From the NCBI GenBank assembly GCA_018004935.1, contig JAGNBF010000026.1, positions 28,249-73,912 of the forward strand: a stretch of 45,664 nt of DNA. Direction: 5' to 3'. The stretch is from Chloroflexota bacterium. GTDB taxonomy: Bacteria > Chloroflexota > Anaerolineae > Promineifilales > Promineifilaceae. The position numbers and the translations under genes are program-made. Shown here piece after piece: positions 14,378-21,391 of this stretch. The notes under the pieces are model-generated. The model saw only the letters and a program-made list of their open reading frames with translations. It ran no database searches and was not told the origin of the DNA. Position 1 is the first letter of the stretch; each line of letters starts with the position of its first letter.

Positions 14378-14576
14378 TGGAGTTTAGAGCGAGAGAAGAG
14401 AGCGAGAGGAAATTGCTCTGGCAAACCTTCTATAGCTTTCAAGAAAAAGATTTGGGTTTGTAGTAACCGCTTTAGCGGTCCCACGCTGGACGGCTAAAGC
14501 CGTTACTACCAACCAAAACCCCAAATGATTTTCTGAACATCTATAGCTCTGGCTCTGAACTCTAAACTCAAGAGAT
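14378..14576 (-). repeat. Dispersed intergenic repeat, copy B, split by a MITE-like insertion
   Basis: The reverse complement of the two outer parts matches 6325-6412 along both arms. The middle is broken at AGAGCT/ATAGA by the insertion at 14438-14539. Confidence 0.8.
14438..14539. mobile_element. 102-bp MITE-like element with 9-bp target duplication
   Basis: The element is flanked by exact direct repeats TCTATAGCT (14429-14437 and 14540-14548). Its ends are inverted relatives (TTCAAGAAAAAGATTTGGG and the complement of CCCAAATGATTTTCTGAA). The inside is a long palindrome, TAGTAACCGCTTTAGCGG paired with the CGGCTAAAGCCGTTACTA arm. It has no coding capacity. The uninterrupted relative at 6325-6412 shows the empty site with a single AGCTAGAGG. 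All of this fits a non-autonomous transposable element. Confidence 0.85.
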
Positions 14577-14702
14577 GAACACGGATGACGTTATTGAAGA
14601 AGGCCACGAATTGCACGAATGGGCACGAATTTTTTTCTGGCAACTTTGCGTCTTTGCGCCTTTGCGCGAGTTTTGTTGAATCCGTGTTCCTTCCATCCGT
14701 GT
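14577..14702. repeat. Degenerate ACACGGAT / CGAATTGCACGAAT repeat stretch
   Basis: It contains AACACGGATGA, CACGAATTGCACGAATGGGCACGAAT, TTTGCGTCTTTGCGCCTTTGCGCG and ATCCGTGTTCCTTCCATCCG. The same ATCCGTGTTCC wording recurs at 42286-42312 and 43350-43640. It is non-coding. Confidence 0.6.
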
Positions 14703-16442
14703 TTACTCTTCTGTACTGACCAACTCAGGCCACAGGTGAATCGCGCTCATAATGGCTGAGGCGGCGGTCTGGCCGAGGCCGCACAGCGACGTTTCGGTCA
14801 TGGTGAAGCCGATGTCGAGCAGGGTTTGTTTGTCCGACGGTCTGGCCCCGCCGTTGTGGGCGATGTGATCCAATATTTCCATTTGCCGCTGGGTTCCGAG
14901 CTGGCAGGGGAAACATTTGCCACAACTCTCGTGGGCGAAGAAGCGGGCCAGTTCAGCCATCGCCTGGCGCAAATCAGCGGTTTCATCAAACACCATGATG
15001 ACGCCGGAGCCGAGTGGTACACCGGCCTGCCGCGCATCTTCGTAAGTCAGGCGCATGTCCAGCTTCTCCGGCCCGATGAAAACGCCTGCCGCGCCGCCCA
15101 TCAACACCGCCTGAATCGCCTTGCCCCCCGGCACACCCCCGGCCATCTCGATCATCTCCCGCACCGTCAGACCAAACGGCATTTCGTACACACCTGGTTT
15201 GTTGACGTGCCCGCTCAGGCAGAACAATTTTGTGCCGGGGGATTGGGGTGTGCCTAGTTTGAGCCATTCGTCCACCCCCAGGTTGAAGGCGACCAGCACC
15301 GCCACCAGCGTTTCCACATTGTTGATGGCTGTGGGTTGCTGAAACAGGCCGTGGGTGGTGGGGAAGGGGGGTTTGATGCGCGGGAAGCCCCGTTTGCCTT
15401 CGATGGCTTCAAAGAGGGCGGTTTCTTCGCCACAGATGTAGGCTCCTGCGCCCAGCCGCACCTCAATGTCAAAATGGAAATGGGGATGCCCCAACACGTT
15501 GCGCCCCAGGAACCCGGCCGCTCGGGCCTTCTCGACCGCTTCGTTGAGCCGGGCAAAGGCGCGGGGGTATTCGCCGCGCACAAAAATCCAGCCATTTTCC
15601 GCGCCGACGGCATAACCAGCCAGAGTGGTGGCTTCGATCAGGCTGAAGGGATCATCTTCGAGCAGGTAACGGTCTTTGAACGTGCCCGGTTCGCTTTCAT
15701 CGGCGTTGACGACGATATGTTTTTGGGCGGGGGCAACGGGTGTGCCGCGCGTGAAACGCCATTTACGCCCGGTGGGGAACATGGCCCCGCCACGCCCCAC
15801 GACGCCCGTCTTTTCCGCCAGTTCGATCACTTGTTCGGGCGTCATTGCCAACGCTTTTGCCAGCCCGGTGTAGCCGCCGTGTGTCTGGTAATCGTCCAGG
15901 CTGGTAGGGTCAACGTTGCCAACGCGAGCCAAAATGTGGCGGGGTTCGCCATAGGCTAACCCCTGGGCTGAGGGGAGCGTGCCCTCCAGAAAAGCGGGTA
16001 CATCGTCCGGGGTGAGGTGGGCGACGGGTTGTGTGCCGTTCAGGGCGACGGGGGCCAGTTCACACATGCCCAGGCAGGTGACGTGTTCGTAGGTGACATC
16101 CCCGTCGGGGTTGGTCTGGCCGTGGTGTAGGCCGAGTCTGGCCTCAATGGCCTGCATCACCTCATGGCAACCGGCCAGGGCGCAGGCCGAATCTTCACAG
16201 ACGCGGATGACCCGTTTGGCTGTCGGTTCGTTGTAGAACATGGTGTAGAACTCGATGACACCATGAACATCGGCCAGGGGGACGCGCAGGGCGTGGCTGA
16301 TTTCGGTTTGGACTTCGCGGGGGAGCCAGCCGTAGAGGGATTGGGCGTGATGGAGGGCGGGCAGGAGCATGGTGCGGCCGCGCTCCGCCACATTCTCCAG
16401 GTACGGCTTTAGCAAACTCAGGTCAACGGGTGGGTGGGACAT
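14703..16442 (-). CDS. NuoE-NuoF fusion: NAD(H)-oxidising diaphorase subunit
   Basis: A 579-aa fusion. Residues 1-150 are a NuoE/thioredoxin-like [2Fe-2S] domain with C82, C87, C123 and C127. Residues about 160-579 are NuoF: NADH/FMN site GRGGAMFPTGRKW (about 196-208), NADESEPGTFKDR, the second site GAGAYICGEETAL, and the [4Fe-4S] ligands C507, C510, C513 and C554. It passes electrons between NAD(H) and an iron-sulfur partner, here probably the HoxU-like protein. Similar fusions serve NAD-dependent formate dehydrogenases and bidirectional hydrogenases. The nearby fdhD favours formate. It is the first gene of its run. One octamer only, at 16374, near the start; the other 1.67 kb has none. Confidence 0.93.
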   Translation of the reverse strand: MSHPPVDLSLLKPYLENVAERGRTMLLPALHHAQSLYGWLPREVQTEISHALRVPLADVHGVIEFYTMFYNEPTAKRVIRVCEDSACALAGCHEVMQAIEARLGLHHGQTNPDGDVTYEHVTCLGMCELAPVALNGTQPVAHLTPDDVPAFLEGTLPSAQGLAYGEPRHILARVGNVDPTSLDDYQTHGGYTGLAKALAMTPEQVIELAEKTGVVGRGGAMFPTGRKWRFTRGTPVAPAQKHIVVNADESEPGTFKDRYLLEDDPFSLIEATTLAGYAVGAENGWIFVRGEYPRAFARLNEAVEKARAAGFLGRNVLGHPHFHFDIEVRLGAGAYICGEETALFEAIEGKRGFPRIKPPFPTTHGLFQQPTAINNVETLVAVLVAFNLGVDEWLKLGTPQSPGTKLFCLSGHVNKPGVYEMPFGLTVREMIEMAGGVPGGKAIQAVLMGGAAGVFIGPEKLDMRLTYEDARQAGVPLGSGVIMVFDETADLRQAMAELARFFAHESCGKCFPCQLGTQRQMEILDHIAHNGGARPSDKQTLLDIGFTMTETSLCGLGQTAASAIMSAIHLWPELVSTEE

Positions 16443-16623
16443 GGAAACTCCGGGTACAGGGTGCGGATGGTGTAAAACGTATGCAATTGTCAGGGTGAAT
16501 GACCCACATGGGTGGGCACAATCAGGGCAATTATAACACAGGGGAAAAATTGACGGGGGTGAGTTTTGTTGGGGCTATCACGGGAGGGAAGGGGTGTTAG
16601 GAATGAGAATTCGACAAGTTACA

Positions 16624-16676
16624 GGAGACTGGAGACTGGAGACCAAAGGTTTACCAGTCTCTAGTTTTCAGTCTCG
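16624..16676. repeat. GAGACTGGAGACTGGAGACC inverted repeat
   Basis: GGAGACTGGAGACTGGAGACC faces ACCAGTCTCTAGTTTTCAGTCTC around AAAGGTTT. The same module occurs inverted at 28514-28555, and a shorter version at 44522-44556. Confidence 0.75.
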
Positions 16677-16684
16677 AAATCGCT

Positions 16685-16779
16685 AAGGAATGAGAACTAA
16701 ATAACTTGTTCGCTGGAAGTGGCACGGTCAGGAGACCGGCCACAGCAAATGTTCAAGTTATTTAATCTTCAATCCTAAG
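16685..16779. repeat. Nested-hairpin repeat family, copy 2
   Basis: Arms of 26 bp (AAGGAATGAGAACTAAATAA and its partner ending AATCCTAAG) match at about 21 positions. The centre GTGGCACGGTCAGGAGACCG then GGCCAC folds as two stacked stems (GTGGC/GCCAC and CGGTC/GACCG) capped by AGGA. The core GGTCAGGAGACCGGCCAC is at 16726-16743. Confidence 0.85.
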
Positions 16780-16831
16780 TTAATTGCGAACGATTACTTA
16801 GTACCTTACGAGTTAACTTCTTGTACAGTTA

Positions 16832-16955
16832 GCCAGAAAAAGGTTACACAGAGATTCACAGAGGATGCACAGAGGTTCACGGAGAATTCATTAAAACTCT
16901 GTGTATCTCCGTGTCTTCTCTGTGCCTCTCTGTGTTCCTTCTTTTTGATTCTGGC
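16832..16955. repeat. Long imperfect palindrome of CACAGAG units
   Basis: GCCAGAAAAAGGTTACACAG and following ACAGAGATTCACAGAGG units pair with CTCTGTG-rich sequence ending TTTTTGATTCTGGC. The arms are about 50 nt with several mismatches. Confidence 0.8.
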
Positions 16956-16964
16956 TTGTCCAGG

Positions 16965-17876
16965 TTAGGGTTCTTTGAGATTTAGCATCAGGGTATTGAT
17001 GTAATTGTCTAGCTGTTGGTTTAAGGTTTTTTGCGGGATGCGTTTCAGGCCAAAGTCGAGCCAGGGGGCGTAAAAGGTGGGTTGGGGGAAGGCCATATCC
17101 ATGACGCCATCTATGTCCCAGTAAGGGTTGTAGGTGAAGGTGGGGCTGAAGCGGCAGTAGGAAGCGAGGAATTGGTCCGCGGCCGCGAGACCAAACATCA
17201 TCACCAAATTGGTGCGGCAGTGGGCCACATCTACCCCCGCCGGGCCACGACAGGCATTGATCCAATCCACCACGCCACTGATTTTGTCCCCTTGCCATAA
17301 CACGTTGGTGGGATGGTAGTCACGATGGATAAATACGGTGGGGCTATCGGGTTCTGGCCCCTGAAGATGGGTTATGGCTTGCGTCCAAACATGGGGCCGG
17401 GTGGTCCAGGTAGGCGGGGCCAGTTTCTCTTTTTGCGCCCAGCTACGGAATTGCCAGGGAATGTCTGGGGTGATGTGTTGGTGGATGAGGGCCAGTTCTT
17501 GGGCCAGACAATCTAACCAACCGGCAAAATTGGTGGGTTGCAGGTTGATCTGCCCGTCCAGGAAAGTCATGAGTACCACTGGCGCACCAAAACCAACCGC
17601 CTCGGAAGCATAAGCGACAAGGGTGGGGGCGGTGACGGACGTTTTTTGGGCTTCGTGGAGCGCGGCCGCTTCATGTTCAGCCAGGTCTGGTTCTTCCGCC
17701 AGCCAGTCGGGGTTATCTAGCACGCGCAAAACGAACTGCTGGGGCTGGTCAGCGGTTTGTACCAGATAAACGGACGACGAAGTGGAACCCTTTAAGGGGG
17801 TTGCTTTGAGTTGGGGTGGGGTTGTGCGGATGGCCTGGGCCAGCCATTCTTGGGCGGGGGGAGGAAAGATAAACAT
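16965..17876 (-). CDS. APH-family phosphotransferase (aminoglycoside/choline-kinase-like fold)
   Basis: The 303-aa protein has the kinase-like fold of the APH family: an N-lobe with SSSVYLVQT and FVLRV (33-53), the catalytic loop FIHRDYHPTNVL (182-193; D186 base, N191 metal ligand) and the metal-binding segment GVVDWINACRGP (201-212), equivalent to DFG. These enzymes phosphorylate antibiotics, choline, homoserine or other small alcohols; the substrate cannot be predicted. It lies just downstream of a methyltransferase gene on the same strand, separated by a nested-hairpin repeat, so they may or may not share a transcript. Two GCGGCCGC octamers suggest long residence in this genome, not recent acquisition. 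Confidence 0.85.
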   Translation of the reverse strand: MFIFPPPAQEWLAQAIRTTPPQLKATPLKGSTSSSVYLVQTADQPQQFVLRVLDNPDWLAEEPDLAEHEAAALHEAQKTSVTAPTLVAYASEAVGFGAPVVLMTFLDGQINLQPTNFAGWLDCLAQELALIHQHITPDIPWQFRSWAQKEKLAPPTWTTRPHVWTQAITHLQGPEPDSPTVFIHRDYHPTNVLWQGDKISGVVDWINACRGPAGVDVAHCRTNLVMMFGLAAADQFLASYCRFSPTFTYNPYWDIDGVMDMAFPQPTFYAPWLDFGLKRIPQKTLNQQLDNYINTLMLNLKEP

Positions 17877-17928
17877 GGGTTATTTTTTGAGTCATTGACG
17901 ATTGATGATTAAGTCTACTGAAAAAGGT

Positions 17929-17999
17929 AAGTAATCGTCCAATAATAGCCTGGGTGGCGCGGTCAGGAGACCGGCCACAGCAAACGCAAAAGTTATTTG
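17929..17999. repeat. Nested-hairpin repeat family, copy 3
   Basis: AAGTAATCGTCCAATAATAGCC leads into GTGGCGCGGTCAGGAGACCG and GGCCAC, then a shortened right arm AAAGTTATTTGC. The core is at 17961-17978. It lies between the APH-like and methyltransferase genes. Confidence 0.8.
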
Positions 18000-18017
18000 C
18001 GAGGGAACCCAAAGGGA

Positions 18018-18941
18018 TTATTGGCGTGTGCCGATAAGAAGATAGAAACTGGCTGGTTCTCGGCGGCCGCGTAAACGGGCCAGCCAGGGACGCACGGCCC
18101 AACGCCAGCCGTAAAAGGGTTTGCGAATGTGCCACTGGATGGATAACGCGGCCGCGAGTTCAGCCAGGCGCTGATGGGTTAAATAGTTTTCATTGGGTAA
18201 GGCATTGCCCCGAAAGCCATGCTGGCGGGCAAATGCCTGCTCTCGTTCTTGCACCATTTGCTGACCACTGTGAGCATCCCGGTATACCGGTGAGTCCATG
18301 ATAACGATGCGGCCGCGTGGCCGTAATATGCGCAATATTTCCCTCAAGGTCTGTTCGTAATGGGTGGCGTAATGAAAGGATCCATTAAAAATTGCCAGAT
18401 CGGCCTGGGCGTCGGCTAGAGGCAGGTGATCAAATTCGGCCTGTAGCGGCAGGTAGGGGGTGTCGTAGTGTTGATGGGTACCCAGACCGTCTATATTGTT
18501 AGTCATGAGATCAATGGCGGCCACCTGATGACCTGCCTGGGACAGCCGGTAAGCCAGCCACCCATTGCCTGCACCCAGGTCGAGGATTTGTTGCGGCCGC
18601 GTCCCTGGTGGCAGTAGATGTTGTTGTAAGGAGCGGTAACTCTGGGCGCGGATGTGCCAGATGTCAGGATAGCGGCCGCTGATGTCTTGAAAGGGCAGGG
18701 CACGGTAGTAAGCGGGATCCGGGGTCCCCCATCCCTCGGCCTGGCGAACCTGGGCGTATTCCTGCATAAACTGGGCCAGGTAGGTGGCTCGTTCGGGTAA
18801 CAGAAAACGCCAGATGCCTTCTCCCTGGGTGAAGGTGATGCCATCTTTGGGGCAGATGAGGGGGGATTGATGCGGCCGCGGCCACGGTTGGTGGCAAAGA
18901 GGGCAGGCCAAAGTAAATTCGGCCAGCGTCATTTCGGTCAT
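18018..18941 (-). CDS. Class I SAM-dependent methyltransferase with N-terminal zinc-finger-like segment
   Basis: The 307-aa protein starts with a C-P-L-C ... C-P-K-D segment (residues about 13-32), a small zinc-ribbon-like motif also seen ahead of rRNA and tRNA-type methyltransferase domains, though with only three cysteines. Residues about 105-215 form the Rossmann methyltransferase core: ILDLGAGNGWLAYRL (motif I), VAAIDL (acidic end of strand 2), DLAIFNGSFHYA (motif IV region) and ILRPRGRIVIMDSP. The target is unknown. AGGAAT lies upstream of the first of two close ATGs. The gene carries six GCGGCCGC octamers in 0.9 kb, the highest density seen outside the STAND gene. Confidence 0.85.
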   Translation of the reverse strand: MTEMTLAEFTLACPLCHQPWPRPHQSPLICPKDGITFTQGEGIWRFLLPERATYLAQFMQEYAQVRQAEGWGTPDPAYYRALPFQDISGRYPDIWHIRAQSYRSLQQHLLPPGTRPQQILDLGAGNGWLAYRLSQAGHQVAAIDLMTNNIDGLGTHQHYDTPYLPLQAEFDHLPLADAQADLAIFNGSFHYATHYEQTLREILRILRPRGRIVIMDSPVYRDAHSGQQMVQEREQAFARQHGFRGNALPNENYLTHQRLAELAAALSIQWHIRKPFYGWRWAVRPWLARLRGRREPASFYLLIGTRQ

Positions 18942-19030
18942 AGGCAGATTCCTGGTAGGTAATTATGTCGTACGGTAACGACTAAGTGAGTGTCTAAAAA
19001 TGACTCCACTGAAAAAAGGTCAAAGCAGTT

Positions 19031-19090
19031 AAAAGCCCGGTTTCTTTCTCTTTGGAAGCGACGGTTAGATTAATCAGAAACCGGGCTTTT
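19031..19090. repeat. AAAAGCCCGGTTTCT inverted repeat
   Basis: AAAAGCCCGGTTTCT (19031-19045) is the exact reverse complement of AGAAACCGGGCTTTT (19076-19090), with a 30-nt spacer. A relative with ACCAGG in place of ACCGGG is present three times at 35746-35876. Confidence 0.85.
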
Positions 19091-19110
19091 TGCAGTAGAC
19101 TTAAAAATAA

Positions 19111-19221
19111 GGGTCTTCGGGATTTCGTGGGGTACGGGCAACCCTTGTGGTTGCCCCACACGGGGCAGGCACAAGGCCAGCCCCTACATCTGGCGTCAAC
19201 TCCCTGAATTCCCCAAGAACC
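19111..19221. repeat. GGGTCTTCGGGATTTC / GGGCAACC dispersed repeat, copy 1
   Basis: About 110 bp matching 32182-32304: GGGTCTTCGGGATTTC, GGGCAACCCTTGTGGTTGCC, GGCAGGCACAAGGCCAGCCC, then CCTACAT and a closing AAGAACC. It contains the self-complementary GGGCAACC/GGTTGCCC hairpin. Confidence 0.85.
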
Positions 19222-19520
19222 AATAATTAATTGTTGAACTGTTGAATTGTTGAACTGTTAATGAAGCGGTAGACGCTCTAGGGCGATTGCCTACGTGGCG
19301 TTCCCCCACCCCCAACCCCAGGGGCGGGGAGTTTTTTAGGCGGGCAAAATCGGGGGTGTTTGTTCATTAAATTTTTAATCGGGTAACGCATTCATTGACC
19401 CCATCCCCCCTGCCGATTCCCTCGGGAAGGGGGGAATTCCAATGGGGCATTTTTAGATGTTCAGACCAAATTGAGAATGGCTGGTGGCGCACTTATTTTC
19501 CATTCATTGGCCCCATACCG

Positions 19521-20102
19521 TCAGCCAAAGAGCCGAGGAATGACGCCGCCTGTTTTTTTCATGTATGCCCGATACTGGTCGCCGAACGTGTCCAGCATCA
19601 TTTTTTCTTCTGCCCGTACACGCAGGACATAAAAGAAGGTGAAAAAAAGCAAATCCAGCGGCCCTGCCAGCCAGTTTTGCAGGAGCAGGATTTGGGCGAT
19701 GACCCATAACCATTGGCTGGCATACATGGGATGGCGGATAAGGCGATAGATGCCATTCGTGATCAGGGTATGATCCTGGCGGATTTCGAGGGTGGGTGAC
19801 CAATTGGTTTTCAGGTCTTTATGGGCGCGGGCGAAGATAAACAGAGCGCCAGCCAGCAGTAAGACCCCTGACCAGCCCATCCAGAGGGGTAGGGTGTAAT
19901 CGGCGAAATCTAGCCAGTTGGTAAGCGAATAGATCAAGGGTATGAAGAACATGACCATTGATAGGATGCCAAGTAAAACCTTTTCGGTTGATGAGACACG
20001 TTGATCGGTTTTCGCGGCCGCTTTCCAGGTTTTCTGCAATGGGGCACGAATTGCCATTTCGATGATGATCCCTAGCCAATAGACAATTTTGAATATGGTC
20101 AT
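19521..20102 (-). CDS. Isoprenylcysteine-carboxyl-methyltransferase-like membrane protein
   Basis: I start at ATG 20102 (MTIFKIVYWLG) because GAAGGAAACAACC precedes it; an open extension to 20171 lacks a ribosome binding site. The 193-aa protein has about five hydrophobic segments. The C-terminal half carries the ICMT/phospholipid-methyltransferase pattern: GIYRLIRHPMYASQWLW (the R-H-P-x-Y SAM-binding core) and later RVRAEEKMMLDTFGDQYRAY (the E-E-x-x-x-x-x-x-F-G-x-x-Y-x-x-Y signature). In bacteria such enzymes methylate small molecules, lipids or proteins at the membrane; the substrate is unknown here. Confidence 0.85.
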   Translation of the reverse strand: MTIFKIVYWLGIIIEMAIRAPLQKTWKAAAKTDQRVSSTEKVLLGILSMVMFFIPLIYSLTNWLDFADYTLPLWMGWSGVLLLAGALFIFARAHKDLKTNWSPTLEIRQDHTLITNGIYRLIRHPMYASQWLWVIAQILLLQNWLAGPLDLLFFTFFYVLRVRAEEKMMLDTFGDQYRAYMKKTGGVIPRLFG

Positions 20103-20207
20103 GGTTGTTTCCTTCGGTAGAAAAATGGCGCAATGAAGATATGATCCCCCCAAACCGTTGAGTTGGTTCACGGGAAATGTTTAGTTACCCTACTGAATGA
20201 TTATGGT

Positions 20208-20729
20208 TTACGAGTTGTCGTCACCGATCCAGCTATCATACCCATCTTCGAGCATATGGTAACGCCCATGTGCCCAGGTGTAGAAACCCTGAAAAGAACG
20301 GAATTTCGTTTCACCCGCTATGTCTATGACGATGTCAGCTTCTACGGCGCGGCGAATTTCCCGGAGTTCTTCGACCAATATCCCCCAGCTTGAGGGTCGT
20401 CCACTTTCTCCGCGCTCTGCATACAGGGCATCAAGTTCCTGAAGCCTTTCGGCGGTGATGGTGTAATGGGTTTGGGGCAGATGGATGGTGAGGCCGGTTT
20501 CTTTGACGGCCAGGGCGAAGTTTTCCGGGTTGGCGAGCAGGTGGGTGAGAAAGGCGTCTTGAAAACTGAACCAGGGGGTGGGCCAGTTGTGTTGTTTGGC
20601 CCAGGCGCGTAGGTTTTTGGAATCAGGCCAATGGATTTGGGCGCGGCCGCGTTGCTGTGCCTCTTTCACCTTCTCATAATCATCCGCTGTGGCCTGTCGC
20701 ATGGCCCAGGCAGGGAGGGCATTTTTCAT
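20208..20729 (-). CDS. Hypothetical protein, 173 aa, coupled to a nucleotidyltransferase
   Basis: The ATG overlaps the stop codon of the preceding nucleotidyltransferase gene (ATGA), which implies translational coupling. The product is soluble and mixed alpha/beta, rich in Trp near the N-terminus (HWPDSKNLRAWAKQHNW, then PWFSFQDAF) and acidic at the end. A stretch near 115-140 (SSWGILVEELREIRRAVEAD) is likely helical. I recognise no family. A role linked to its nucleotidyltransferase neighbour is an inference from the overlap alone. Confidence 0.7.
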   Translation of the reverse strand: MKNALPAWAMRQATADDYEKVKEAQQRGRAQIHWPDSKNLRAWAKQHNWPTPWFSFQDAFLTHLLANPENFALAVKETGLTIHLPQTHYTITAERLQELDALYAERGESGRPSSWGILVEELREIRRAVEADIVIDIAGETKFRSFQGFYTWAHGRYHMLEDGYDSWIGDDNS

Positions 20730-21265
20730 GGGGTCATCTCCGTATTCGATACGTCATTTTGGACAAAGGTCGCATAGTCGGCAGGGATCTCCAGGCCAAA
20801 CTGCTGGCAAAGGGCTTTCACATCCTGATAATCCCCTTCGTCGAGTTTGTAGCCCGTGTGGAATTGTACCAGCCAATCGGCCGGGACACAGCGCACGGGG
20901 AAGCCGTTGATAGAACCAATGCCCTGGAGTGAGGCGTAGGGATAGGGTACGCCAAAAATGTTGTTGCCGTCAGCGTCGAAGGTGCAGGAGTGAAAATCTA
21001 TCAGATGGCCCTCATCGTCCCCCATGACAAAGTTACATTCCCACGAATCATCACGAGGTACATCCTTGTAACCATGTTCTTCGAGCAAGGCACGTATGAG
21101 GGGTACGTCTTGGTGATTCAAAGCAATGTCCAGATCGCTATGAACGCGCGTCTGCCGTCCTAACAGCGCATCTACCGCCCACCCACCGTCAATGATCACT
21201 TCAAGGTGATGTTCCCGGAGCAGTTGCACAAAGGCGATGACATCAGCGGCGGTCATTTGGGGCAT
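20726..21265 (-). CDS. Lincosamide-nucleotidyltransferase-like protein
   Basis: The 179-aa protein has the minimal nucleotidyltransferase fold: IIDGGWAVDALLGRQTRVHSDLDIAL (about 24-49), where the GG-W and the D-x-D pair bind metal and nucleotide, then a third acidic position at HLIDFHSC (about 92-99). This is the arrangement of lincosamide and small aminoglycoside nucleotidyltransferases. C-terminal VRCVPADWLVQFHTGYKLDEGDYQDVKAL is also typical of that group. A resistance role is possible but not shown; many homologues have no known substrate. It overlaps the downstream hypothetical gene by 4 bp. Confidence 0.82.
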   Translation of the reverse strand: MPQMTAADVIAFVQLLREHHLEVIIDGGWAVDALLGRQTRVHSDLDIALNHQDVPLIRALLEEHGYKDVPRDDSWECNFVMGDDEGHLIDFHSCTFDADGNNIFGVPYPYASLQGIGSINGFPVRCVPADWLVQFHTGYKLDEGDYQDVKALCQQFGLEIPADYATFVQNDVSNTEMTP

Positions 21266-21300
21266 GGGAGGGAGGGGGGATTGAGAGACTGAGAGATTGG

Positions 21301-21348
21301 TGTATTGGTGTATTGGTGTATTGGTGTATTGGTGTATTGGTGTATTGG
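21301..21348. repeat. Six tandem copies of TGTATTGG
   Basis: Six exact 8-bp units lie in the 126-bp gap between the nucleotidyltransferase and the membrane-protein gene. A short AATTGACAATTGGCG stretch follows. Period 8 cannot be coding. GTGTATTGGTTATTG also appears at 6306 and 36246. Confidence 0.95.
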
Positions 21349-21391
21349 TTATTCATTGACAATTGACAATTGGCGATTAACCATTGACCAT

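Larger units (their letters stand above)
16443..16964. other. 522-bp intergenic region made mostly of repeats
   Basis: It holds the upstream region of the NuoE-NuoF gene (a minus-strand TATAAT lies near 16533, about 90 nt before the start), an AGACTGGAGAC hairpin, one nested-hairpin repeat and a long CACAGAG palindrome. No gene is supported. Confidence 0.6.
18942..19520. other. 579-bp intergenic region with two palindromic repeats
   Basis: It holds an AGAAACCGGGCTTTT inverted repeat and a GGGCAACCCTTGTGGTTGCCC element (both listed separately), plus tandem TTGTTGAACTG copies near 19229-19260 and an AT-rich right part. No open frame with a ribosome binding site is convincing. Confidence 0.6.
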
